Assembly (NCBI GenBank): GCA_965247425.1
Contig: OZ252023.1
Location: 3,844,001 to 3,908,000 of the forward strand
Reading direction: 5' to 3'
Origin: CAZOZZ01 sp965247425
GTDB taxonomy: Bacteria; Acidobacteriota; Terriglobia; 20CM-2-55-15
DNA: 64,000 nucleotides
Positions 27,287 to 36,089 of this stretch are shown here, in pieces. Positions within the stretch are counted from its first letter, which is position 1; each line of letters begins with the position of its first letter. The translations under genes and the position numbers were made by a program. The notes beneath the pieces were generated by a model. The model was not told the origin of the DNA, did not search any database, and saw only the letters and a list, made by a program, of their open reading frames with translations.

Positions 27287-27397
27287 CGTGTCGGGGCGGC
27301 CGTCCCTGGCCACCCGCGCGTCAGTGGGAGGGTGGCCAGGAGGGTGTCTTGGCGGATCTCTTGCCCGCGGGTGGCCAGGGACGGCCACCCCGACACG
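27287..27397. repeat. REP-like repeats as an inverted pair (REPIN-like)
   Basis: Two 32-base arms, 27287-27318 and 27366-27397, match in 31 of 32 positions as an inverted repeat around a 47-base spacer. Each arm contains the palindrome core GGCCGTCCCTGGCC. The whole can fold into one long hairpin. Single units occur at 3499 and 5993. Confidence 0.75.
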
Positions 27398-27455
27398 CTG
27401 TCCTGGGTTGGGTCGATGCCGTGACTGACGTTTTCACATCTCCGGATAGGCGACT

Positions 27456-27533
27456 AGAAGGAAGCCGCTGGCGCGGCCGACGCTACGCGTGTGCTGACTG
27501 AAGAGTGAAGCGGGCCCGATAGAGTGTGAGCCT
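27456..27533 (+). repeat. Degenerate left end of an IS91-type element
   Basis: GAAGCCGCTGGCGCGGCCGA, CGCTACGCGTG and, later, ATAGAGTGTGAGCCT match in order the 80-base leader of the IS91-type elements at 38441 and 49989 (complement). No genes of the element follow, so this is a solo end. Confidence 0.55.
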
Positions 27534-27561
27534 GTAGAGTCAACCCTTCAGGTATGCGACG

Positions 27562-28197
27562 CTACCGGCGGATCAGCTTCATCCCAAGATCTTTTTCGAC
27601 GTAGATCCCGACGAATCTTCGGAGCCACTCCGGAGTACCTGTCTGTGCCAAGTGTTTCTCGATTAGTATCTCGTCTCTTTTGGACGTCAGGTGCACGATA
27701 CGCCACACGTTCTCAGGTTGTCGGTCGGTACCACTGACAGCGTGTTCAACGTGAAACAAGGGTTGATGGCTGCCGGCCTGAAGGGGTGAGCCGTCGTCTC
27801 TCAAGAACTCTGCCCTTCCGAAAAACAGGACCGATTGCTCCTTGGGGATCAGGTAAACCTCTTCCAGAACCTGTCCGTAGCTATCCGACCTCCAGGCAAG
27901 CTGCTGGCTCTCCCTTAGAAAGCATTCTTCCCCGTTCTCCAAAGGCTTCCGTCCCCACGACGAGCCTTCACGAACAACGCCGGGAATATATGTCATGGGG
28001 TCCCAAGCCTTTTTGGCCTCGGCGTCCCACAACATAGTCTTCGTCAGACGGACCGGTTCACTCGTCGAGTAGTACGTCTGCAACAGAGCATTTACGTCGA
28101 CGGGCGCGGTTTCGATGACGGTGTGATTCGGGTTGTTGCACGCGTGGTCAAACTCTTCTCTCGCTTTCGAAAAGGAAGGATGGGTACCCATTCGCAC
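27562..28197 (-). CDS. Hypothetical protein, co-transcribed with the AMDase-like gene
   Basis: A 211-residue soluble protein with no signal peptide or membrane segment. Visible stretches: WDAEAKKAWDPMTYIPGVVR, LAWRSDSYGQVLEEVYLIPK, QSVLFFGRAEFL and NVWRIVHLTSKRDEILIEKH. The mixture of strands and a C-terminal helix could suit a START/SRPBCC-like small-molecule pocket, but I do not recognise the family. It lies 62 bases downstream of the AMDase-like gene on the same strand, so a shared role in metabolism of one small molecule is likely. Intact. Confidence 0.6.
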   Translation of the reverse strand: MRMGTHPSFSKAREEFDHACNNPNHTVIETAPVDVNALLQTYYSTSEPVRLTKTMLWDAEAKKAWDPMTYIPGVVREGSSWGRKPLENGEECFLRESQQLAWRSDSYGQVLEEVYLIPKEQSVLFFGRAEFLRDDGSPLQAGSHQPLFHVEHAVSGTDRQPENVWRIVHLTSKRDEILIEKHLAQTGTPEWLRRFVGIYVEKDLGMKLIRR

Positions 28198-28259
28198 GCT
28201 CCTTGAGGAAGTCGGAAACCAACTACATCGCCCTCGACGTCACAACGTGATGAGCCAAA

Positions 28260-29213
28260 TCAGAACTCTCGCAGCAATCTCCCCGCACCGACCAAAGCCC
28301 CTTCGAATCCGTTCTCCCGTAACGCGTACCAAAAAGTCACAGCGTTGATCCCCAAAATCGGAATACCAACAACTGGTTCCAACTTCTCGGTGACGTCAAT
28401 CAAGCTCATGTTCGTTCCACATTGAACGACTGCATCCAGCTTATTCTCATCATTCCCGATCAGTTCTAGAATAGCTTTTTCCTTCGCCCAGTCCGGAACA
28501 TGCGCAATATGAAGCGCGTTGGCGCAGGAAAAACCAACACTCGAAACCACCTCAAAACCCAGTTCTTCAAACATCTGCGTTGCGGACTCGTTTCCCTTCT
28601 TGTCGAAGGGAGTCATGATGCCGATTCTCTTCGCTCCGTACTTATCCAGGGCTGCTTGAATCGCGTCATGCCAGGTGGCCCAGGACACACCGGAGTAAGC
28701 CTCAATCTCGGCCATTGGCGCTCTTATTTCTTTGATACCTCCGATGATGTGTTCCAGGCTCATGCCCATGATCAAATACTGCGGTTCCGCCAACAAAGCT
28801 CCATCCACCGCTGCCCTCAGCCCGCCTAAGAACTGGTTCTTGTACTCGATCAAATCCTGTTCAGTTTTCAACTGCGGCTTCGTGGTCCGGACGTTGACAG
28901 TATGAAGGCCGAGCCCTTTTAGCCCGCTGGGTCCTTGGTTCCTGAAAATGATGCTCCAAAGTTCATGCTCCATGCTGGTATTCGTTGCTGGAATAAGCAG
29001 CCCAAACTTCCTTTTGAAGCTCCTTACGTCGGGATATCCCCGAGAAGAATCGATTTCGCCGAAGCCTTCGGCTTTCTTCCCATTGTGAATGACGCCGGGA
29101 GACACCAGAGAGGGCATGGGTGGGGCATTTACATTGGGGATAGTGATCTTCTTACCGGACAACTTCCCCACAATGGTCTGGGGTTTTCCTCGGATTATCT
29201 TGGGACTTTTCAT
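28260..29213 (-). CDS. Arylmalonate decarboxylase / maleate isomerase-fold protein
   Basis: 317 residues from ATG 29213; a longer frame starts at 29324. Residues about 70-317 are the Asp/Glu racemase-like fold: FGLLIPATNTSMEHELW, VNVRTTKPQL, YLIMGMSLEHIIGG, ISWATW-like, KRIGIMTPFD, VVQCGTNMSLIDV and GIPILGINAVTFWYAL. Maleate isomerases and racemases have Cys at both catalytic positions (CTS and CTN). Here the first is Gly-Met-Ser and only the second Cys remains (QCGTN), the pattern of arylmalonate decarboxylases (Gly-Thr-Ser and one Cys). It therefore probably decarboxylates, or uses a one-Cys mechanism. The N-terminal 70-100 residues are an unusual polar extension. Confidence 0.7.
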   Translation of the reverse strand: MKSPKIIRGKPQTIVGKLSGKKITIPNVNAPPMPSLVSPGVIHNGKKAEGFGEIDSSRGYPDVRSFKRKFGLLIPATNTSMEHELWSIIFRNQGPSGLKGLGLHTVNVRTTKPQLKTEQDLIEYKNQFLGGLRAAVDGALLAEPQYLIMGMSLEHIIGGIKEIRAPMAEIEAYSGVSWATWHDAIQAALDKYGAKRIGIMTPFDKKGNESATQMFEELGFEVVSSVGFSCANALHIAHVPDWAKEKAILELIGNDENKLDAVVQCGTNMSLIDVTEKLEPVVGIPILGINAVTFWYALRENGFEGALVGAGRLLREF

Positions 29214-29449
29214 GGTAAGTGTTCCGATGTCGATTGGTTTCTGCTGAGAAATTGGAGCATCCGGTCGCTGTTTGGGTTCATGACGCCGACCGGATACCTC
29301 GTCCTCGAGCGCCCGAATTGCCATACACTCACAACCGATCTCATCCGCAAGAAGCCTCTTACTTTCCTATCCGCCAGCACTTGATCTGACGCAGGATCCA
29401 GGAGCTATCTTTAAGTTGGTATACCTTTGGGTACTGGGAGTCACTTCCC

Positions 29450-32104
29450 CTACTGCTCCACGGGCAGTCTTCGCCGAATCTCGTCGAAGAAATTCGTGAT
29501 CACGACGAGTTCGGTTAGAGGCTCGTTCTGGGCGGGGTTCTCCACCAGGAGGAATCGATCACCATCTGGTGATATATCCCACGAGTAACCGGGGATGTTG
29601 ATATAGGGTCCTTCAAACAGTACCTCTGGTGACCCCAGTTCCAGCGATGGATCGTCCGAAAACGAAGCGGAAAACCATTGCGATCCGTACCTGTAAATGA
29701 TCTCGCTCCCATCCGGGTTCCAGCGTGGTTCCTCGCCACCTGTCGAGGACACCAGTCGCTTGGTATCCTGGTCGGGGTAGCTGACGACGTAGATTTGCCA
29801 ATGGCCTGATTCATCAGACGTGTAGGAGAGCCACCTCCCGTTCGGCGAAAGCTCCGCAAAGTTCTCCGAAAATGGCTCCCCAAGAACCGGTCTCATGCTC
29901 GAGCCCGTTGCCGGCGGATCCACGAGAGCCTCAGCCGGCACCAGGTCGACATCGTTGGCGCGACCAATAAGGAACCCTTCTTCAGTTTCCTGGAATGGCC
30001 GCCCGATTCCCTGGGCCGGGGCGATTATTTCGAGGGGTACCTGCGCGGATCCCCCAACGACGATCCGATAGAGGCCCCTGCCCTCAGACCTCTGGGACAG
30101 GAAGAACACCGACTTTCCTTCACGATCCCAGACAGGGAACGACTCCGCGCCGCCGAACGTCAAGCGCTGAGGTCCACCGCGACCGATTTCGTATATCCAG
30201 ATGTCCCTCGTGGCTCCGTCACGGACCGGAAGAGCCAGCAAGAGTCCATCGGGGGAAAGTTCAAACTTCGTAAAATGTCCAGGCGGCAACCCGAGTGGCT
30301 CCCGGTTTCCTTCGCGATCCAACCAGACGAGCTCCCCTTTGCTCAGATCCGGACCCGGAGCGTAGACCAGCGTACCGTCATCGGACCATGTGGCTTGAAC
30401 CGCTCCGGTCTGCTCTGTGCGAATGTCGTCGACCAGCACGGTCGAATCACCGGTCGCTCCCATGCTCACCGGGTCGAATGGAGCCACAAGCAACCTGCCG
30501 TCGGCGCTGTATGCCAGGTGCCCCGTCGAAACGTACCGGGCATTGCTGCCCGACACCATCGGAGTGGCAGGAAAGTCTGCGCCGATTGTCGCTACTCCAA
30601 CGGACTCGCCGATCACATCCCTCAACGTGATCAGCAGTGCGGAACTTCCCGGAAGAAGCGAGGGCCAGGCTCCGTTAGCGATCGTCACTGTTTCGACTGG
30701 TCCGCCAGCGGGTGAAACTCATGAGATCGGACGGTTTTGGGTGCCCGCAAAATAGATATGATCGTCGCCCCAGTCGGCGCCAAATCCCCAGATGGCGTTG
30801 GCAATTTCTTCCGGTTCGCCTCCTTCGATGCGGACCGTCTTGAGCTTGTTCTCGGCGAAGAAACCCACCCACTTGCTGTCAGGCGAGAAGAATGGACCCT
30901 GTGCGTCTCCGGTGCCCGAGATCGGAGCGAAGTCTCCGGTGCGCATGTCCCTAAGGTAGAGCTGCCGCTCCCCATCGACGATCGCCACGTAGACCAGGAA
31001 CGAGCCGTCCGGTGACATCGCCAGCGACGGGCGCCCAACACCGAGGAAGAAGGAGCCGGCTGGTGCGAACGGAGCTTCCGGGGGCAAATCGATGGTGAGA
31101 CGTGCGGATGGCCTCAACGCGATCGGAGGGTCCCGATCGACAAGGGTGATCCCGGCGATGCCAAGGCCAGCAACTGCCAGTGCCCAGGGTAGGATGCGCC
31201 ATCGAGCAAACGGGGTTGTGGAAGCCGGCGCGGACTCGGCCAATGCTTCAACAGTCCACCCGATCTGATGCACCAGGTCCGTCGCACTCTGCCACCGGTC
31301 GTCGGCACTCTTAGCAAAACAGGTTTCCACTATGCGATCCAGCATGGGCGGCGACACCGGGTTGAAGTCAGACATCGGCGGCGGGTTGTCGTGCATGATT
31401 GCACCAACCAGAGCCGCCTGACTTACCCCCGTGAACGCCCTCTTCCCGGTCACCATCTCGTATACGACCGTGCCAAACGCGAAGATGTCCGTCCGTGCGT
31501 CTGCTTCCTTGCCTTCCAACTGTTCCGGAGCCATGTACTGGAGCGTGCCGAGGATGCTGCCTTCCGCGGTTAGGGGTTCCGAATCAGTCTGGGTTGGGAG
31601 TCGGGAGAGTGGTGCTATCGGTGGACCCACCCCAAGCCTTGCGAGTCCGAAGTCCAACAGCTTCACACCGGATTTGGTGATCATGATGTTGCCGGGCTTC
31701 AAGTCCCGGTGCACCACTCCCTGACGGTGCGCCTCGTCCAGCGCGTCGGCAATCTGAAGGGCGTATTCGAGGGTCTGGTCCAGAGGAAGGCGTTTCTGCT
31801 TGAGACGCTGCTGAATTGTTTCACCGTCCACCAGTTCCATGACCAGGTAGTGAATCCCGTCCTGTTCGCCCACGTCGTAAAGAGTACAGATATGGGGGTG
31901 GTTCAGACTGCTGACGGCTCTCGCTTCGCGCTCGAAGCGTTCCCGACGTTCCGGATAGTCGGCCAGGTGTTCAGGGAGGACCTTGACGGCTACCGTGCGG
32001 TCGAGGCGGGTGTCGGTGGCGCGATACACCTGTCCCATACCGCCCGCACCGAGTTGGTCGGCGATTTCGTAGGGACCCAGACGTGTACCGGCTTCGAGGA
32101 CCAT
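29450..32104 (-). pseudogene. TolB-type Ser/Thr kinase with one in-frame TGA
   Basis: The kinase half starts at ATG 32104: LGAGGMGQVYRATDTR (P-loop), VAVKVLPEHL (Lys), HRDLKPGNIMI, LLDFGLARLG, GTLQYMAPEQL, membrane helix LPWALAVAGLGIAGITLV at about residue 305, then beta-propeller strands. The frame meets TGA at 30719-30721 (NRPIS*VSPAGGPVETVTI) and continues without a shift to 29450 with further blades (FELSPDGLLLALPV; FAELSPNGRWLSYTSDES). The sequence on both sides fits one gene of 885 codons including the internal TGA; CGA to TGA would explain it. A truncated kinase with an incomplete sensor could still be made. Confidence 0.85.
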
Positions 32105-32151
32105 AGGCTGTGCTCAGACGGACCTTCGCCATGTTGGGTGAACTTGGCTAT

Positions 32152-32180
32152 ATAGTAAGGGAGTAGTGGGTTAGGGTCAA
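32152..32180 (-). promoter_or_regulatory. Kinase-type promoter E
   Basis: Minus strand: -35 TTGACC (32175-32180), 17-base spacer, -10 TACTAT (32152-32157). It lies about 50 bases before the TolB-type kinase start and is the closest to consensus of the five copies. Confidence 0.65.
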
Positions 32181-32217
32181 TTAAGACGGCCATCGACGAC
32201 GGTGACATCCTATCGCC

Positions 32218-32407
32218 GTGGACCGACTGTACCGATCTGACACCAAAGAAGATCGCGGGAATCTGCGGCGGCGTGGCAGAAAAAAACGAGGTCGACCCCA
32301 ACCTGATCGTAGCGTTCGTGTTCGTTGGCCTTGCGACGGGAGGACTGCCGCTGTTGGTCGCGTATATCGTGGGCTGGATTGTCTTCCCACTCCGTGGGGG
32401 AAAGGAC
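32218..32407 (+). pseudogene. Frameshifted PspC-domain protein
   Basis: GTG 32218 opens DRLYRSDTK; after a one-base shift the frame reads KKIAGICGGVAEKNEVDPNL, then a hydrophobic segment FVFVGLATGGLPLLVAYIVG and WIVFPLRGG. LYRS...KKIAGVCGGLAEYF...D is the PspC signature. The C-terminus runs directly into a copied fragment of the DUF4097 gene (32411), so the end of the gene is also lost. Short PspC proteins normally sit in the inner membrane. Confidence 0.65.
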
Positions 32408-32410
32408 GCC

Positions 32411-32566
32411 GAGGCCCGACGCACTGGAACTACCAGCGTCTCGAACGACCCGGACCGAGCCTACCTCGGTTGAGCCTGCAGGATTCGATGTCTGAAGCCG
32501 CCTGGAACTCCGTGGAGGGATCGAGTAGTCGAACGTCGTCCCGCTCGTTGGCGAATCCCCTGAGTG
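32411..32566 (-). pseudogene. Displaced chimeric fragment of the DUF4097 protein gene
   Basis: 32411-32543 corresponds to 34148-34280 (offset 1737) and 32541-32566 to 34502-34527, both inside the gene at 33515-35785. The 218 bases between are missing and the join is at the shared CGTCCCG, so the fragment carries a microhomology deletion. It has no start or function. Confidence 0.75.
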
Positions 32567-32611
32567 TGGTTAATCAGATCCCGCGCCCGTGGTCCGTGCA
32601 ATGGCGTTAGA

Positions 32612-32881
32612 TTACGCCACATTTCTCGCCGAAATTGCTCGATCGAGATCATAGGTTGCTTGAAGGTTCATCCACAGTTTTGGCGACGTTCCCAATGCTT
32701 CTGCAAGGTCCAGTGCTGATTCTGCCGTGATGCCTCGCTTACCACGAATTAGTTCATTCAGTCGTGCTTTGGTCCAGCCAAGTTGTCGCGCAAACGCAGC
32801 TTGCGTCATGCCCTTGGGTTCGAGAAATTCTTCGATGAGTATTTCACCCGGATGAAAAGGGTTGTTCGGTTGCTTTGCCAT
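32612..32881 (-). CDS. higA: HigA-family antitoxin
   Basis: An 89-residue protein: HPGEILIEEFLEPKGMTQAA, FARQLGWTKARLNELIRGKR and ITAESALDLAEALGTSPKLW. This is the Xre helix-turn-helix of HigA/VapI-type antitoxins, at the normal length. It follows the toxin gene by 8 bases (toxin-first order, typical of higBA). The palindrome before higB is the likely binding site. Confidence 0.9.
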   Translation of the reverse strand: MAKQPNNPFHPGEILIEEFLEPKGMTQAAFARQLGWTKARLNELIRGKRGITAESALDLAEALGTSPKLWMNLQATYDLDRAISARNVA

Positions 32882-32889
32882 ACTTACTC

Positions 32890-33183
32890 CTAACTATGGT
32901 AGTCCACGATCTGCACTTCTCCGGGCGAACCGCTGTTCCACATGAACACAACTCGCCACTGATCATTGATTCTGATTGAGTGAAATCCTGCAAGATCGCC
33001 TTTCAATAATTCCAGTCTGTTTCCGGGTGGCACTCTTAGATCTCTCAATTCGACGGCATCATGCAAGTACAGTAACTTCCTTCTTGCGGCCCGCCTCAAT
33101 TCGCCCGGAAACTTTCGTGTCGCTCGGCTGACTTTGTCGTCGAACAAAACTTCTGCGAGTTGATTTCCGAACGACTCAATCAT
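32890..33183 (-). CDS. higB: HigB-family toxin (RelE superfamily)
   Basis: A 97-residue mRNA interferase: ELRRAARRKLLYLHDAVELR, DLRVPPGNRLELLKGDLAGF and HSIRINDQWRVVFMW, then VQIVDYHS. The motif RINDQWRVVF with the C-terminal DYH is characteristic of HigB. It probably cleaves translated mRNA on the ribosome. Intact; first gene of the operon, overlapping its own operator region. One of two apparently live toxin-antitoxin systems in the window. Confidence 0.9.
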   Translation of the reverse strand: MIESFGNQLAEVLFDDKVSRATRKFPGELRRAARRKLLYLHDAVELRDLRVPPGNRLELLKGDLAGFHSIRINDQWRVVFMWNSGSPGEVQIVDYHS

Positions 33184-33184
33184 A

Positions 33185-33218
33185 TTGCGATGTTATCGTA
33201 ACCCGATAACAATCGCAA
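33185..33218. promoter_or_regulatory. Operator-like palindrome before higBA
   Basis: The arms TTGCGATGTTATCG and CGATAACAATCGCAA face each other around five bases; they match except for one extra base. The palindrome lies one base upstream of the higB start codon, where HigA autorepression is expected. Confidence 0.7.
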
Positions 33219-33330
33219 GCAGGAGGAGCTATCCTCAATGATCCCTTTCTGCTCGACGTAGTCATGTAGGACTCGGGTGATATCCCCACCATCGATGATG
33301 ATCTCACTTTGTCCGACGTCTACGATCTTA

Positions 33331-33508
33331 GGGTCCGCTCAACAATAACTTCACATTTTGGCATCCCATCTTTACGCCAGCTTCGGCCGCTCCTCAATCG
33401 CAGATCCTCGAAATAGCGGGGCTATTCCTCCGGTCTGCTCAATCGGTCGCGACCAAATCTGACGCAAATCTGGGCGCCAATTCTGTGAAGTTATTGTTGA
33501 GCGGGCCC
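33331..33508. mobile_element. 178-bp MITE
   Basis: The ends are 25-bp inverted repeats with one mismatch (left GGGTCCGCTCAACAATAACT..., right complement GGGCCCGCTCAACAATAACT..., both continuing TCACA). TTA flanks both sides (33328-33330 and 33509-33511), a likely target duplication. No gene lies inside. It sits six bases past the stop of the DUF4097 gene. The parent transposase is not in the window. Confidence 0.85.
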
Positions 33509-33514
33509 TTAGTG

Positions 33515-35785
33515 TCACCTTTTCCCAGCATCGATGAAGAGGACGTCGAAACCCGACGCGGTAAGGAAGGTCGATGAAACGGGCAGATCCAGCGCCTGAC
33601 CGTTCTGGTTGATGAATTGAAGTGTCCCAGTGGAGGTCTGACCAGCGGTCCCACTGAAGAGTATGAACTGCGTCGTCCAGCCGCCTGAGTCCGCGATGTG
33701 CGGAAAATAGGTGTCGGAGCTGACAGTCTTTCCGCCTTCCTCAGTCGGGGGCGTTGTGGCGATCAGGAAGTCTGCCCGTTCGTTTGTGCGTCCCCTCAGA
33801 CCCACGACGGCGACATCGGTTGAAGTAGATGTCACTCTCAGCACCCCGGAGAATGGCGTCGGCAAAGACGGAAAGATCTCGTCGATGAAGCTGGCCACTT
33901 GTCCCGACCCAGGAACGCGCAGGGAACCGGTCTGTCCGGTCGATGTCCCGTCGAGATCGGTCAGTTCAAAAATCGCGGTGGTGGCTGCTGAAGACGTGTT
34001 GGTAATCGCCACGCCGCTCCGTATCGACCCAATCTGGCCCGGGGTACCGGAGGCCTCTACGTACAGGCGGAACGCGGATCCGGGTGTCTGTGCCGGGACA
34101 CCGGCCTCCGACACCGTCACGCCGTCTTCTGTGAAGGAAAAGATCCCGAGGCCCGACGCACTGGAACTACCAGCGTCTCGAACGACCCGGACCGAGCCTA
34201 CCTCGGTTGAGCCTGCGGGATTCGATGTCTGAAGCCGCCTGGAACTCCGTGGGGGGATCGCGTAGTCGAACGTCGTCCCGGCCTGTCGGTCAGTCAGCAT
34301 CAATTTGACGGGTGATCCCGACGTCGTTTCGCTGCCGGGACCCAGAAACTGAACGTTGCCGCTGATCGTCGTGTCGGTGGGGTTGACCAGGATCACCTCG
34401 GTCGTCCACCCGCCGCCATCGGCGAAGTGGGGGAAGTAGCTCGTGTCCTCGGAGGCGGTTGTCAGGGGGAAAACAGGAAGCGTAGTGATCAGGAACTCGT
34501 CCCGCTCGTTGGTGAATCCCCTGAGTGCGATGACTGATACGGGCACCGACGACGTGAAGGTAAAGGTCCCCAGCACCGCCGGAGGGCTGTTGAAGGGATC
34601 CTGGTCCAGGAAGCTCGACGTCTGTTGGTTCGCTGCCAGCATGAAGCTGCCGTGAGCGAAATCCGTACCCGTTCGGTCCGTGAAGAAGAAGGCGATCGTG
34701 GCGTCCTGGTTGTTAGGGTTCGCCATGGCTAGACCCGTGGTCACCGGAGCGTTGACCTCCGCGAAAATGCGTCCTTCGCTGATTGGCCGAGATGCAGGCA
34801 CACCAGCCTCCGCCACGAGCACGCCGCCCTGGGTGGACGCGAATATCGCCAGTCCGGACGGTGTGGTCGCGCCAGCGTCGGGACGTACTCGCCCGTACCC
34901 GACGACTGTGTTTGCGGAGCCTTGGCTAGATACCGAAACGCCGCCCCTGTCCGGGACGGAATACGACCGGGAGCCGGTACTGGACCGGCGCAGCCGGATC
35001 GATCCGTTAAATGTCGTGAGGCGGAGGCCCCGCCCTCCGTTTCCGATCGTCCCGTTCAACCGTCGGCTTCCTGAGAAAGAGCCTCCCGACACGGTCATCG
35101 GGAAATCACTGGAGATTCCGCCGTTGAAAGTTTCGGCCCGTACGTCTGCGCTAGTGTTGTACGGAAGCTCGATCGTGATGTCACCGGTGAAAGTTCCGAA
35201 CGTCAGGTCGTCCTCCCAGTCGCTCCGTCCCATCGACACCTCGATCGATCCGCTAAACGTCTGTGCCTGGACCACTCCGGTGGCAGACACCTCGACCCGC
35301 CCACTGAAGGTGTAGGCCTCGACGTCGCCGTCGATCGAATTGGCCTCGACGTTGCCGTAGACGGTGCGTCCGATGAAACGCACCCCCGCGGGAACCTGGA
35401 CCGTAAAGTCCACTTCCACATCTCTGTTCGTGCTCAAGCGGTCTTCTGCTCCCGGTTTGCATTCGTTCGGTTGATCTGATGGGTAGACCGCGCAGATCGT
35501 GACTCCGTTCGCGTGCTCGATCGTTTTGATCCGAAGGGAGCTGACGTCACTGCTCGGCGAGCTCTTGATCGCGACGACCTGAACCTGGTTGCCCGATGCG
35601 GCGGATGCTTCGATTTTACCGTTGATGCCTTTGATCTCGATCGCTTTGCCCGCCGCGATCGTCCCCTCCCATTCGAAGCGTTCCTGTGCGAACGCGCGTG
35701 GAACGCCGAACGCGCATGGAATACCGATGACGGCCACCGTTCCCAGGATCAGCGCGGATCGAGTCACTGTTTCATACCTCGACAT
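33515..35785 (-). CDS. DUF4097 adhesin-like protein with three repeated C-terminal modules
   Basis: 756 residues from ATG 35785, chosen because it opens a signal peptide (TRSALILGTVAVIGIPCAFG; cleavage after AFA). A start at 35923 would add 46 residues from the duplicated control region. Residues about 35-270 are the DUF4097 repeating beta-helix-like fold (IKGINGKIEASAASGNQVQV; VYGNVEANSIDGDVEAYTFS; FTGDITIELPYNTSADVRAE). After this come repeats marked SYFPHFADGGGWTTEVILVN and TYFPHIADSGGWTTQFILFS, each about 110-130 residues, with FTNERDEFLITT and RTNERADFLIAT between. Probably a surface or periplasmic protein. Its gene is divergent from the second ECF sigma pseudogene. Confidence 0.75.
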   Translation of the reverse strand: MSRYETVTRSALILGTVAVIGIPCAFGVPRAFAQERFEWEGTIAAGKAIEIKGINGKIEASAASGNQVQVVAIKSSPSSDVSSLRIKTIEHANGVTICAVYPSDQPNECKPGAEDRLSTNRDVEVDFTVQVPAGVRFIGRTVYGNVEANSIDGDVEAYTFSGRVEVSATGVVQAQTFSGSIEVSMGRSDWEDDLTFGTFTGDITIELPYNTSADVRAETFNGGISSDFPMTVSGGSFSGSRRLNGTIGNGGRGLRLTTFNGSIRLRRSSTGSRSYSVPDRGGVSVSSQGSANTVVGYGRVRPDAGATTPSGLAIFASTQGGVLVAEAGVPASRPISEGRIFAEVNAPVTTGLAMANPNNQDATIAFFFTDRTGTDFAHGSFMLAANQQTSSFLDQDPFNSPPAVLGTFTFTSSVPVSVIALRGFTNERDEFLITTLPVFPLTTASEDTSYFPHFADGGGWTTEVILVNPTDTTISGNVQFLGPGSETTSGSPVKLMLTDRQAGTTFDYAIPPRSSRRLQTSNPAGSTEVGSVRVVRDAGSSSASGLGIFSFTEDGVTVSEAGVPAQTPGSAFRLYVEASGTPGQIGSIRSGVAITNTSSAATTAIFELTDLDGTSTGQTGSLRVPGSGQVASFIDEIFPSLPTPFSGVLRVTSTSTDVAVVGLRGRTNERADFLIATTPPTEEGGKTVSSDTYFPHIADSGGWTTQFILFSGTAGQTSTGTLQFINQNGQALDLPVSSTFLTASGFDVLFIDAGKR

Positions 35786-35943
35786 GACCCAACCGGCCAC
35801 CTGGCCCATCGCTCCACGGGGATGCCGAAGCTGCCCAACCCCGTACCGCCTCAGACTCGCTGCTGTTCTCCGGATTCCGCGTCGGCGCTTCAGCGCCTCG
35901 AAAAGTAACAGTGTGTGCCGCATCTCTTGGGTACCTCCGATTT

Positions 35944-35958
35944 CACCGGTTACCGGTG
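35944..35958. promoter_or_regulatory. 15-bp inverted repeat in divergent control region, copy 2
   Basis: CACCGGTTACCGGTG, identical to 18295-18309, and embedded in about 150 bases of clear similarity (from GGTACCTCCG to the start of the sigma gene). It separates the DUF4097 gene from the ECF sigma pseudogene. Confidence 0.5.
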
Positions 35959-36089
35959 TGTGTCTATCGGGGCATTAAGCGAAAGAGCGCGGAAGTTACG
36001 GCCGGAGACAAATATTGTGTTAGAGGCGGGCTGCTAGTATTTACGGGACAGGACGCTAGACTCTATAGTGTCAAGAAAGAGGAGGGCTT

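Noticed and set aside
27287..27397. CRISPR-like repeat-spacer arrangement
   Set aside because: There are only two units, they are inverted, and no cas gene is present.
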